In this document: piece by piece, positions 1 through 8,549 of the stretch
Layout of the letters: each line of letters starts with the position of its first letter
Position numbering within the stretch: the stretch's first letter is position 1
Assembly: GCF_025370255.1 (NCBI RefSeq)
Contig: NZ_JAMTCD010000004.1
Coordinates: 62,001 to 126,000 of the forward strand
Length of the DNA: 64,000 nucleotides
Direction of reading: 5' to 3'
From: Shewanella holmiensis
GTDB lineage: Bacteria > Pseudomonadota > Gammaproteobacteria > Enterobacterales > Shewanellaceae
Notes under the pieces: generated by a model
What the model saw: only the letters and a program-made list of their open reading frames with translations
Databases searched by the model: none
What the model was told of the DNA's origin: nothing
Translations under genes and position numbers: made by a program

Positions 1-459
1 CGTGCAGGAATAGAAGTGGTGATAGCTTCAGGGCATCATCCCGATGTGATCAATAAAGTGGCTCTGCGAGAGTCTGTAGGTACTCATTTTAGTGCGATAG
101 ATTCGCCGTTAGAAAGCCGCAAACAGTGGATTTTAGCCGGTCCTGCTAGCCAAGGTAAGCTGGTTGTGGATGACGGTGCTGCCCGTGCGGTTGTAGAAAG
201 TGGCCGCAGTTTATTGTCAAAAGGGATCACCCGCATTGAAGGGGAATTTGAACGAGGCGCCACCATATTAATCGTGAATACTGATACGCGTGTGTTGGCT
301 AAGGGCATCAGTCGTTATTGCGCGGCAGATTTACGTAAAATCAGCGGTAAACATTCCAACGAAATCGAAGATATTTTAGGTTATGACTATGGTGATGCTG
401 CAGTGCACCGCAATGACATGGTTGTATTAGAAAACAAGGAGAAAGCTCATGTCAGCTAG
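1..459 (+). CDS. proB: Glutamate 5-kinase, C-terminal part (cut by window edge)
   Basis: The frame is open from base 1, so the N-terminal kinase part lies outside the window. About 152 codons remain. The visible part holds the end of the amino-acid kinase domain (a PLESRKQWI stretch) followed by a C-terminal PUA domain (from about [13 protein letters not shown] to the end). ProB phosphorylates glutamate to glutamyl-5-phosphate in the cytosol, the first and proline-inhibited step of proline synthesis. Its stop codon lies inside the next gene, proA (11-base overlap), so the two are translationally linked and act in sequence. The identification is firm because of the PUA domain and the proA partner. 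Confidence 0.95.
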   Translation, partial: RAGIEVVIASGHHPDVINKVALRESVGTHFSAIDSPLESRKQWILAGPASQGKLVVDDGAARAVVESGRSLLSKGITRIEGEFERGATILIVNTDTRVLAKGISRYCAADLRKISGKHSNEIEDILGYDYGDAAVHRNDMVVLENKEKAHVS

Positions 460-1747
460 CCAGGATGACGCCAGCCAAGCACAAATCAATGCATATTTGA
501 TTGGTTTAGGTCAACGCGCCAAGGCGGCAAGTTTTACGCTTGCCAGCTTATCGTCTGCCCAGAAAAATAATTTACTCAGTACCATCAGTGAGCGTTTAGC
601 TGACAATGCTAGTGCTATATTGGCCGCCAATGCTAAAGATGTTGCTGCGGCTAAAGCTAATGGCTTAACAGATGCCATGATTGACCGTTTATTGCTTGAT
701 GAAGCAAGATTAGCGGGCATTATCGGTGATATTGATAATGTGATAGCGCTGGCAGACCCTATAGGTAAAGAAGCCGCTAGCCAGTTACTTGATAATGGCT
801 TAAGACTCACCCAACGTAGTGTGCCTCTTGGGGTGGTAGGGGTGATTTATGAAGCTCGCCCGAATGTGACCGTTGATATTGCGGTATTAGCACTGAAAAC
901 CGGTAATGCGGTTATCTTACGTGGTGGCAAAGAAACCATTGAGTCGAATAAGGTACTCAGTAGCGTTATCCGTGACGCGCTCAATAGTTTGAATTTACCA
1001 GAAGATGCGGTGCAATTAATTGCATCGCCAGAGCGGGCAATTGTGAGCGGGTTACTGCGCTTAGATAAATATGTCGATATGATTATTCCGCGTGGAGGCC
1101 ATAATCTACAACGCTTATGCGCCGAACAATCAAGTATTCCTGTAATTCTGGGCGGAATTGGTATTTGCCATTTATTGGTAGATAAAAAAGCCGATTTGAA
1201 CCGTGCCGTTGAGGTCATTGCCAATGCTAAAGTGCAACGACCTACCGTGTGTAATGCCCTAGATACTTTGCTAATTGATCAGCAGGTTGCAGAAGTATTT
1301 GTACCTCAGGTGGCTGCGCATTTACATAGCCTTGGGGTGAAGTTTTATGTGTGTGAGCAATCTCAGGCGTATTTAAGTGGATTAGGCTTTGATATCACAC
1401 CCGCCGACGATGAGTCGTTTTCGACAGAGTGGTTATCATTAACCTTAGGCATAAAAGTGGTTGCAGATATTGATGCGGCAATTGCTCATATTCGTCAGCA
1501 TTCAAGTGGCCACTCTGAAGCGATATTAACCGATGACATTCACGCGGCAAGTTACTTTATGAATCAAGTGGATTCAGCTGCGGTATATGTCAACGCTAGC
1601 ACCCGATTTACTGATGGCGCTCAATTTGGTTTAGGCGCAGAGGTGGCGGTAAGTACCCAAAAACTGCATGCTAGAGGACCAATGGCTCTGGATGCCTTAA
1701 CCACTTATAAATGGCTTGCGTGGGGGGATTACACCAGCCGAAAATAA
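449..1747 (+). CDS. proA: Glutamate-5-semialdehyde dehydrogenase (gamma-glutamyl phosphate reductase)
   Basis: This 432-residue protein is an aldehyde-dehydrogenase-fold enzyme of the usual ProA length. It reduces gamma-glutamyl phosphate with NADPH to glutamate semialdehyde, the second step of proline synthesis. Recognisable ProA segments are [17 protein letters not shown], the IPRGGHNL stretch and the region around [13 protein letters not shown], which carries the catalytic cysteine. The ATG at 449 follows an AAGGAGA ribosome site at 436-442, and the gene overlaps proB by 11 bases. A symmetric terminator follows at 1771-1801. There is nothing unusual in the sequence. Confidence 0.97.
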   Translation: MSASQDDASQAQINAYLIGLGQRAKAASFTLASLSSAQKNNLLSTISERLADNASAILAANAKDVAAAKANGLTDAMIDRLLLDEARLAGIIGDIDNVIALADPIGKEAASQLLDNGLRLTQRSVPLGVVGVIYEARPNVTVDIAVLALKTGNAVILRGGKETIESNKVLSSVIRDALNSLNLPEDAVQLIASPERAIVSGLLRLDKYVDMIIPRGGHNLQRLCAEQSSIPVILGGIGICHLLVDKKADLNRAVEVIANAKVQRPTVCNALDTLLIDQQVAEVFVPQVAAHLHSLGVKFYVCEQSQAYLSGLGFDITPADDESFSTEWLSLTLGIKVVADIDAAIAHIRQHSSGHSEAILTDDIHAASYFMNQVDSAAVYVNASTRFTDGAQFGLGAEVAVSTQKLHARGPMALDALTTYKWLAWGDYTSRK

Positions 1748-1770
1748 CCATGGTGTAACGTAGAGATGAA

Positions 1771-1801
1771 AAAAAGCTTACTCAATAGAGTAAGCTTTTT
1801 T
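1771..1801. terminator. Bidirectional terminator between proA and the outer-membrane protein gene
   Basis: A perfect 13-bp stem (1771-1783 with 1788-1800) closes on an AATA loop. It has an A-run on the left and a T-run on the right, so it can terminate convergent transcripts from both sides. Confidence 0.9.
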
Positions 1802-1820
1802 GTAAAGGATTAACGCTGTT

Positions 1821-2543
1821 TTAGAATGCGTAGCTTACAGAGGCAAGTACCGTGTCTTTGGTTTTGTAAACACCGTCATCTACTGCATAATCGCCATCTA
1901 AATCGGTCATGAGATAAGCGAGTGATAGACCAAAGCCTGAAAAATCAGCTGAGACACCTACTGAGTAATCAGAGTAGCTATCAAATCCTTCACCGTCGTC
2001 GAGTGCATCACCGAAGTTATAGCCGTAATGGAAATCTAAACTCCAGTTTTCAGCAAATTCCCAACCATAATTTAAGTCTATATAGTGTAAGTCTAAATCA
2101 CTTCCACCGTAATCATTGGTATACCAGTAAGCGGCTCTAGCACCAAAAAAGTCAAATCCCACAGTGGCTTCTAGGTAATCTAAATCACTTTCTCCTAGAT
2201 AGTTATAACGATATAAGGTGACATCCCAGCTGGCATCGTCGTTAATTTCACCCCAGTAACCGGCATAGATATCTAACTCGATATCTGGGCCATTGTAATC
2301 TTCTTCATCAAAATCGATGTTACTTGCCCAAGCGCCTACGAAGAAGCCGTTTTCAGCACTCCAATCTACGCCTGCTTGTAATGCTGGATCACCAGCCGTT
2401 TGAGATACACCGCGAAAGCGATAGTCGTTTGTTACTGAAACTTCACCCGAAAATTCAGCCATTGCAGAGCTTGAAAGCACTGAAGCTGAAAGGGTTAGGC
2501 CGGCCAATAGCGCTAGTCTTGTTTTTGTGAATGTTTTAGACAC
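1821..2543 (-). CDS. TIGR02001 / Gcw_chp family outer-membrane protein
   Basis: The protein has a clear signal peptide (LALLAGLTLSASVLSSSAMA, then EFSGEVS). It continues into an aromatic- and Asp-rich sequence with alternating beta-strand character and ends in Phe, which is typical of outer-membrane barrels. Motifs such as VTNDYRFRGVSQT, together with the length of about 240 residues, fit the proteobacterial TIGR02001 (Gcw_chp) family, whose function is unknown. The frame is open further upstream, to 2612. I chose the GTG at 2543 because GGAGA lies 7 bases upstream and the signal peptide then starts correctly. The gene is convergent with proA. A small-solute porin is possible, but the sequence does not show it. 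Confidence 0.8.
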   Translation of the reverse strand: MSKTFTKTRLALLAGLTLSASVLSSSAMAEFSGEVSVTNDYRFRGVSQTAGDPALQAGVDWSAENGFFVGAWASNIDFDEEDYNGPDIELDIYAGYWGEINDDASWDVTLYRYNYLGESDLDYLEATVGFDFFGARAAYWYTNDYGGSDLDLHYIDLNYGWEFAENWSLDFHYGYNFGDALDDGEGFDSYSDYSVGVSADFSGFGLSLAYLMTDLDGDYAVDDGVYKTKDTVLASVSYAF

Positions 2544-2753
2544 GATATCTTCTCCAATTATAGTTATATTCTCAGTTTTGTAGGGTAAAACTGATGGTGC
2601 CAACTTTTCCAAAAATATGCGTTTTGGTTTTATACTCCGTGGCGGGTATCACAGGTACATCATTATCTATAACTTGTACTATTTTTGAACCGTTTTGGTG
2701 CAATTTGCAAGTTATTATTTACTTTATAAAAACTAAACTTGTACGGTAAGTGC

Positions 2754-3119
2754 TTATTGAGCTTCAAAAATGACATAAACCTTTTTGCATGGTGCAACGA
2801 CTTCCCATGTGCCTTTAAAGCCAGCAGGAATGACAAACTTGTCACCCACATTGACAGTCAGCTTGGTGCCATTAACATCGGTTATGATGCTAGTGCCTTC
2901 CAAAATGTCGCAATATTCATGCTCAGTATAGGTGATATTCCAGCAGCCAATGTCACTTTGCCAAATACCTACATTAAATTGTGCGCATGGGCTAGCATAA
3001 TGATTTTGCACGCTTTGCAATGGGTTGCCTTTAAGTCTTTTTTCATCAGGTAAATGGTATTGATCTATTTCAGCTGATGATGTTGCAAAGCTCTCTATAT
3101 CACTGATCAGTTTGGTCAT
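2754..3119 (-). CDS. Cupin_3-type (DUF861) small cupin protein
   Basis: This is a 121-residue single-domain cupin. The second half contains EYCDILEG, TDVNG and VGDKFVIPAGFKGTWEV, which match the beta-barrel motifs of the DUF861/Cupin_3 group. It has no signal peptide or membrane segment. It lies directly downstream of mmsA on the same strand, 16 bases after mmsA ends, so it is probably the last gene of the bauA-mmsA unit. Relatives often sit next to amino-acid or polyamine catabolic genes, and one possibility is the role of the small accessory protein BauB of the Pseudomonas beta-alanine cluster. I cannot assign a reaction, and the family name is the limit of what is supported. Confidence 0.7.
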   Translation of the reverse strand: MTKLISDIESFATSSAEIDQYHLPDEKRLKGNPLQSVQNHYASPCAQFNVGIWQSDIGCWNITYTEHEYCDILEGTSIITDVNGTKLTVNVGDKFVIPAGFKGTWEVVAPCKKVYVIFEAQ

Positions 3120-3135
3120 GTTTAGGTACTCGAAT

Positions 3136-4632
3136 TTAGTTCATTGTCGGCATAATAAACGCCGATCCTTCAGTGGTTACCGATGCTTTTGGCCATCTTG
3201 CAGTAATGGCTTTGCGTTTGGTATAAAAGCGCACGCCATCAGGTCCATGCATATGCAGTGGGCCAAACAGTGAACGTTTCCAACCGCCAAAGCTATGGAA
3301 TGCCATTGGCACAGGAATGGGCACGTTAACTCCAACCATACCAACCTCAACATGGTGGCAAAAATGTCTTGCAGCTTCACCGTTTTGAGTGAAGATCGCG
3401 GTGCCATTACCAAACTCGTGTTTGTTGATTAGGTTAAGCGCCTCGGCGTAATCTTTTACGCGAACAATCGCTAATACAGGACCAAAAATTTCTTCTTGGT
3501 AAATGGTCATCTCAGGGGTGACGTTATCGAACAGGCATGCACCTAAAAAATAACCCTGTTGCTGATCTTTTACCGATAAACTTCTGCCATCGGCAATCAG
3601 TTTAGCTCCTTCTGCCACGCCTTTTTCCACATAGTCGCGGACTTTTTGTAGGTGTTGAGCTGAAATTAAAGGACCCATATCCATTTCTGGCGTTAAACCG
3701 TTACCGACTTTAAGGTTTTCAATTTGAGGTAACAGCGCTTCTACTAATTTATCGCCGCTATTTCCAACCGCTAATACCACTGAAATGGCCATACAGCGTT
3801 CGCCAGCACTGCCATAGGCTGCGCCCATAAGCGCTTTTACCGCTTGGTCTAGATCAGCATCAGGCATTAATAGCATATGGTTTTTAGCACCACCTAATGC
3901 CTGTACCCGTTTACCGTGCGCGGATGCCGTACTGTAAATATATTCGGCGATAGGAGTCGAGCCGACAAAGCTTACGGCTTGAACATCTGGATGAGTTAGT
4001 AGGGTATCAACGGCTTCTTTGTCGCCATTAACGACATTAAATACCCCATCAGGTAAACCTGCTTCAGTGAGTAATTCAGCCATGCGCATCACTGAACTAG
4101 GATCTTTTTCTGAAGGTTTCATAATAAAAGTATTACCGCAGGCAATGGCAATAGGGAACATCCACATAGGTACCATCACTGGGAAGTTAAACGGCGCGAT
4201 CCCCGCGACAACCCCCAAAGATTGATTCACTGACCATGAATCTACACCGCCGCCAACCTGTTGAGTATGCTCGCCTTTGAGTAAGTGTGGAATCCCACAA
4301 GCAAACTCTACCACTTCTAAACCACGGACTAATTCACCTTTGGCATCTTCTAATACTTTACCGTGCTCACGCGTGATTAGCTCCGCTAGCTCATCAATAT
4401 TTTGTTCCATCAACGCTTTGAACTTGAATAACACACGCGCGCGATTGAGCGGGGTAACCTGTGACCATGTTTGATAAGCTTGTTTTGCTATTTCAACGGC
4501 ATGACTGACTTCTTGTTTACATGCTAACGACACATGCCCGCGAAGCTCACCACTAGCGGGTTCATAAATAGGTTGTTGGCGTTGACTTGATTCAGTGTGC
4601 TTGCCATTGACGTAATGAGATAAAGTGAGCAT
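3136..4632 (-). CDS. mmsA: CoA-acylating methylmalonate/malonate-semialdehyde dehydrogenase
   Basis: This 498-residue aldehyde dehydrogenase belongs to the CoA-acylating MmsA/IolA/BauC group. It has FNFPVMVPMWMFP, a KPSEKDP stretch, SFVGSTPIAEYIY, and the catalytic cysteine in GSAGERCMA, which is characteristic of this group rather than of NAD-only aldehyde dehydrogenases. It converts malonate semialdehyde to acetyl-CoA, or methylmalonate semialdehyde to propionyl-CoA, with release of CO2. The gene follows a beta-alanine:pyruvate-type transaminase by about 70 bases on the same strand, so beta-alanine degradation is the likely role. Valine or inositol breakdown is the alternative, but no such genes are nearby. 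Confidence 0.93.
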   Translation of the reverse strand: MLTLSHYVNGKHTESSQRQQPIYEPASGELRGHVSLACKQEVSHAVEIAKQAYQTWSQVTPLNRARVLFKFKALMEQNIDELAELITREHGKVLEDAKGELVRGLEVVEFACGIPHLLKGEHTQQVGGGVDSWSVNQSLGVVAGIAPFNFPVMVPMWMFPIAIACGNTFIMKPSEKDPSSVMRMAELLTEAGLPDGVFNVVNGDKEAVDTLLTHPDVQAVSFVGSTPIAEYIYSTASAHGKRVQALGGAKNHMLLMPDADLDQAVKALMGAAYGSAGERCMAISVVLAVGNSGDKLVEALLPQIENLKVGNGLTPEMDMGPLISAQHLQKVRDYVEKGVAEGAKLIADGRSLSVKDQQQGYFLGACLFDNVTPEMTIYQEEIFGPVLAIVRVKDYAEALNLINKHEFGNGTAIFTQNGEAARHFCHHVEVGMVGVNVPIPVPMAFHSFGGWKRSLFGPLHMHGPDGVRFYTKRKAITARWPKASVTTEGSAFIMPTMN

Positions 4633-4701
4633 AAAAAACCTTTCTATTAATAGTGTAAATGTATTTGTGTTTGTGCTGTTCAGTAATCAGGTTCGTCGGC
4701 G

Positions 4702-6051
4702 TTAACCTACGGCAAGGATCGCATCAGACAGGCTATTTACCATGTCATCAATTTGCGACTTTTCGACAATTAGCGGTGGTGACAGGGCTAAAATGTCGCC
4801 GGTAGCTCTGACCAAGGTGCCATTTCTAAAGCAGTGGTCGAATATCTCATAACCTCTTTTACCAGCGCCTTTATCACTAGGGGCAAACTGGATGCCGGCA
4901 ACTAAACCAATATTGCGAATGTCGATAATGTTCGGTAAGCCTTTCAAGCTGTGAACGGCATCTTCAAAGTATTGGCTTAGATTTTTAGCGCGTTCAAAAA
5001 GTTGCTCTTCTTGATAGATAGCTAAAGTGGCTAATGCCGAAGCGGCTGCTACCGGATGACCTGAGTAAGTGTAACCATGGAAAAACTCGATCATGCTTTC
5101 AGGGCCTTGCATACAGGTTGCATGAATCGTGTTACTGACAAATACAGCACCCATTGGAATTGCACCATTGTTAATAGCTTTGGCTGTGGTGATGATATCT
5201 GGCGTAACCTGCCAAAACTCACTGGCAAACGCCGCGCCTAATCGGCCAAATCCGGTAATGACTTCATCAAATATCAATAAAATTCCGTGCTTTTGGGTGA
5301 TTTCACGTAATCGTTTTAAATAACCATCAGGGGGTAAAATGACACCCGCTGAACCAGACATGGGTTCAACAATCACCGCGGCAATGTTTTCTGCGCCATG
5401 CAGGGTAATGAGTTGCTCTAATACTTCTGCTTTTTCAATACCATTTTTAGGTAAGCCTTTCGAGAAAGCATTGTTAGCAATATCTAAGGTGTGTGGTAAA
5501 TGATCGACACCTTGCAATAACTGACCGCTAAAGGTTTTGCGGTTATTGCCAATGCCTCCAACAGAAATTCCGCCAAAACCCACGCCGTGATAACCCAGCT
5601 CTCTACCAATAAAGCGAGTACGAGAAGGTTGACCATTTGCGCGGTGATAGCACAGTGCCATTTTTAATGCGGTATCAACAGATTCAGAACCTGAATTAGT
5701 GAAAAATACTTTATCTAAACCATCAGGACTCAGTTGGGTGAGTTTGTTGGCTAATTCAAATGCCAATGGATGCCCCAACTGAAATGAAGGGGCGTAATCC
5801 ATTTGATTAATTTGTTTGCTAACTGCCTCAGAAATCTTTTTGCGGCCATGACCCGCATTACAACACCATAAACCTGCAGTGGCATCTAGCACTGCTTGAC
5901 CACGATCATCGGTATAGTACATACCTTCAGCTTGGGTCAGTAATCTTGGATTTTCCTTAAACTGCCGATTGGCAGTAAATGGCATCCAATAACTCGCCAT
6001 GTCTGGCGTTGCAATCGACGAATTGTTTGATTGAGGCGGTTGTTGTTGCAT
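4702..6051 (-). CDS. bauA: Omega-amino acid (beta-alanine):pyruvate transaminase
   Basis: This is a class III PLP-dependent aminotransferase. Visible features are MASYWMPFTANRQFKENPR near the start, NSGSESVDTALKMAL, a LIFDEVITGFGR stretch, and the PLP lysine in TTAKAINNGAIPMGAV. These match the omega-amino acid:pyruvate transaminase group (BauA). It would move the amino group of beta-alanine to pyruvate, giving malonate semialdehyde for the downstream MmsA. The frame is open to 6135, but the ATG at 6051 has AAGGA 7 bases before it and gives 449 residues, the usual length. The promoter region towards puuC carries PuuR-like sites. The exact substrate (beta-alanine, taurine or another omega-amine) is inferred from the neighbour mmsA. 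Confidence 0.85.
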   Translation of the reverse strand: MQQQPPQSNNSSIATPDMASYWMPFTANRQFKENPRLLTQAEGMYYTDDRGQAVLDATAGLWCCNAGHGRKKISEAVSKQINQMDYAPSFQLGHPLAFELANKLTQLSPDGLDKVFFTNSGSESVDTALKMALCYHRANGQPSRTRFIGRELGYHGVGFGGISVGGIGNNRKTFSGQLLQGVDHLPHTLDIANNAFSKGLPKNGIEKAEVLEQLITLHGAENIAAVIVEPMSGSAGVILPPDGYLKRLREITQKHGILLIFDEVITGFGRLGAAFASEFWQVTPDIITTAKAINNGAIPMGAVFVSNTIHATCMQGPESMIEFFHGYTYSGHPVAAASALATLAIYQEEQLFERAKNLSQYFEDAVHSLKGLPNIIDIRNIGLVAGIQFAPSDKGAGKRGYEIFDHCFRNGTLVRATGDILALSPPLIVEKSQIDDMVNSLSDAILAVG

Positions 6052-6127
6052 TGATAATTCCTTGTTCTTAATCGCACTGAAAATAGTGTTACTCAGTACA
6101 CTTATTTTGTAGCCAATACATCTATTG

Positions 6128-6227
6128 ATGGTCAATATTTGCTACGCTATATCAAATATAATGAACATGGAAGAGGTTTTAGTAAAAAATTAAAGTAAAT
6201 TGGACATTTTTGTAAAATATATTGAAA
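6128..6227. promoter_or_regulatory. Candidate PuuR-type operators between bauA and puuC
   Basis: The 288-base region between the divergent genes holds three AT-rich elements. At 6128-6138, read on the minus strand, is ATATTGACCAT. At 6153-6167 is CAAATATAATGAACA. At 6201-6227 are TGGACA and AAAATATATTGAAA. As I recall the published E. coli PuuR sites (AAAATATAATGAACA, and a dyad ending in ATATTGACCAT), the second element matches at 14 of 15 bases and the first at 11 of 11. A PuuR-like protein is encoded at 10983. Binding is inference. Confidence 0.55.
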
Positions 6228-6339
6228 TTTTTATCAGTTCAGCATAATTTGAAGCATCAATTACACTCTGTAATTTAAGTCAGGTTGTTTGGCGTATTAA
6301 TGTTGATTAAGGCCAAACATGCACATATAGGATGTCGAG

Positions 6340-7842
6340 GTGGCAATGAGCTCTCCAACAAATCGTAGCGAATGGGAACAACTCGCAAAAAGTCTCACTA
6401 TTAATGGCAATGCCATGATTAATGGTGTGTATAAATCTGCACAATCGGGTGAAACATTCGATTGTATTAGCCCAGTTGATGGCCGCATGCTAGCTAAAGT
6501 CGCCAGTTGTGATTATCAAGATGCAAACATGGCTGTGGCAAATGCTAAGGCCGTGTTCGAAGCGGGTACTTGGTCGCTACTTCCTCCTGTAAAACGTAAA
6601 GCCGTAATGATCCGTTTTGCCGAGCTTTTAGAGCAAAATGCAGATGAACTGGCGTTACTTGAAACCCTCGACATGGGTAAACCTATTCAGTTTGCTAAAG
6701 CGGTTGACGTAGCGGGGGCTGCTCGTGCAATCAGATGGTGTGGCGAAGCCATCGACAAAATTTATGATGAAATAGCCCCTACTGCACACAACGAAATAGG
6801 CATGATCACCCGTGAGCCTGTTGGTGTTGTTGCTGCCATTGTGCCCTGGAACTTCCCAATGATCATGGCATGTTGGAAGTTAGGCCCTGCGCTAGCTACG
6901 GGTAATAGTGTGGTATTAAAACCCTCTGAAAAGTCACCTTTAACTGCGATTAAAATGGCGCAGCTTGCATTGGATGCGGGTATTCCTAAAGGTGTGTTAA
7001 ACGTATTACCTGGTTTTGGTCATACAGTTGGTAAAGCATTAGCGTTACATATGGATGTTGATACTTTGGTATTTACTGGCTCAACAAAAATTGCCAAGCA
7101 GCTGATGATTTATGCTGGGCAATCCAATATGAAGCGTGTTTGGTTAGAGGCTGGCGGAAAAAGCCCTAATATCGTTTTCAACGATGCTCCTGATTTAAAA
7201 GCGGCAGCACAAGCTGCAGCATCTGCGATTGCATTCAACCAGGGCGAGGTCTGCACTGCAGGTTCGCGTTTACTGGTTGAATCAGGTATCAAAGATGAGT
7301 TGATTCAACTTATTGCTGAAGAATTAACATCTTGGCAGCCAGGTCATCCATTAGATCCAAATACCGTTACTGGTGCGATGGTCGATACCCAGCAAATGGA
7401 AAACGTTTTAGGTTATATCAAAGCGGGTGAAGATGAAGGTGCAACCTTAGTGCAAGGCGGCAAACAAGTCATGGCGGATACCGGTGGTGTGTATGTACAA
7501 CCAACGATATTCTCTGAAGTGAATAACAAAATGACCATTGCTAGCGAAGAGATTTTTGGGCCAGTGTTATCTGTGATTGAATTTGATGGTATGGATGAAG
7601 CGATTCAAATTGCTAATGACACCATTTACGGTTTAGCTGCAGGTGTGTGGACATCAAACCTTTCTAAAGCGCATAAGACAGCCAAAGCATTACGCAGTGG
7701 AATGGTATGGATTAACCATTATGATGGAGGCGATATGACAGCACCATTTGGTGGTTATAAGCAATCAGGCAACGGTCGAGATAAATCGTTACATGCATTC
7801 GACAAGTACACAGAAATCAAAGCAACCTGGATTGCCTTGTAA
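6340..7842 (+). CDS. puuC: Gamma-glutamyl-gamma-aminobutyraldehyde dehydrogenase (PuuC/KauB-type aldehyde dehydrogenase)
   Basis: This 500-residue NAD(P)-dependent aldehyde dehydrogenase has the PuuC pattern: MINGVYKSAQSGETFDCISPVDGR, PWNFPMIMACWKLGPALATGN, VFTGSTKIAKQL, the catalytic glutamate in LEAGGKSPNIVF and the catalytic cysteine in NQGEVCTAGSR. It would oxidise gamma-glutamyl-aminobutyraldehyde, and probably free 4-aminobutanal and 3-aminopropanal, to the acids. The start is either GTG 6340 (AGGA 7 bases upstream) or ATG 6346 (GAGG just upstream). The gene is divergent from bauA and shares its putative operators, and it stands apart from the other puu genes 1.6-13 kb away. A terminator follows directly. 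Confidence 0.9.
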   Translation: MAMSSPTNRSEWEQLAKSLTINGNAMINGVYKSAQSGETFDCISPVDGRMLAKVASCDYQDANMAVANAKAVFEAGTWSLLPPVKRKAVMIRFAELLEQNADELALLETLDMGKPIQFAKAVDVAGAARAIRWCGEAIDKIYDEIAPTAHNEIGMITREPVGVVAAIVPWNFPMIMACWKLGPALATGNSVVLKPSEKSPLTAIKMAQLALDAGIPKGVLNVLPGFGHTVGKALALHMDVDTLVFTGSTKIAKQLMIYAGQSNMKRVWLEAGGKSPNIVFNDAPDLKAAAQAAASAIAFNQGEVCTAGSRLLVESGIKDELIQLIAEELTSWQPGHPLDPNTVTGAMVDTQQMENVLGYIKAGEDEGATLVQGGKQVMADTGGVYVQPTIFSEVNNKMTIASEEIFGPVLSVIEFDGMDEAIQIANDTIYGLAAGVWTSNLSKAHKTAKALRSGMVWINHYDGGDMTAPFGGYKQSGNGRDKSLHAFDKYTEIKATWIAL

Positions 7843-7876
7843 TTTATTAACCGCGTCATTAATCTGATGTAAAATA

Positions 7877-7907
7877 AGCCCTGTGATCATTTATCATAGG
7901 GCTTTTT
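7877..7907 (+). terminator. Rho-independent terminator of puuC
   Basis: An 11-bp stem with one G-U pair (7877-7887 with 7893-7903) and a 5-base loop is followed by a run of five T. Confidence 0.9.
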
Positions 7908-8105
7908 GTTGCTAGATTCGTTGCAAGTAATTGTAATGTAGCTATTTTTGTTGTTAATGGCACTTGGGGCTCTGAAAAATACTGCTTAGTGTCAAGGTAA
8001 AAGATATTCAACGGACACGATTAGTTGGTATTTATCCAAGTTGAGGTTATTACTTGAGATTCATACACATTTTTGCTGTCTATATACTAGGATAGACATC
8101 ATCTT

Positions 8106-8549
8106 ATGACACAGGATGCTCTTAGAATGTTTTCATCACGGTTTTATATGTTATCAGCATTAATAGCTGGGGCTTTTCTAGGCTTTATTATTTGGATTAT
8201 TTATCTTGCCAATACGGGAGGATCAAGTATCTTTTTTGAGTTAATCAAACATATTCCCTATGGTGACAAGGTGGGCCATTGTTTATTATTTGGCACATTA
8301 ACCTTCTTAGCTAATATCACGTTAAAGTTCGAAACCATCAAATTGGGTCGCTTTAGTGTATATATTGGGTCATGCTTAGTTGCAGTGTTTGTTCTCGGTG
8401 AAGAGATTAGCCAAGGCTTTATCCCAAGCCGCACTTTAGATATCGCAGACTTAATGGCTGACGGGGTTGGTATTGGGTTATTTAGCTATTTAACCTGGTT
8501 AACCCATCGATTTATACCGTCCTATTATCAAGGAAAAAATCATGAATAA
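8106..8549 (+). CDS. VanZ-like family membrane protein
   Basis: The protein has 147 residues and about four membrane segments (roughly 14-34, 56-74, 84-103 and 118-136). It shows the VanZ-family signature: DKVGHCLLFGTL, GEEISQGFIPSRTLDIADLMADGVG. The family is widespread and of unknown function apart from teicoplanin resistance in one member. The start is uncertain: ATG 8106 is poorly spaced from any ribosome site, while ATG 8127 has AGGA 10 bases upstream. The gene overlaps the rhodanese gene by 8 bases, so the two are co-translated. A role in phospholipid or envelope physiology would be speculation. Confidence 0.8.
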   Translation: MTQDALRMFSSRFYMLSALIAGAFLGFIIWIIYLANTGGSSIFFELIKHIPYGDKVGHCLLFGTLTFLANITLKFETIKLGRFSVYIGSCLVAVFVLGEEISQGFIPSRTLDIADLMADGVGIGLFSYLTWLTHRFIPSYYQGKNHE

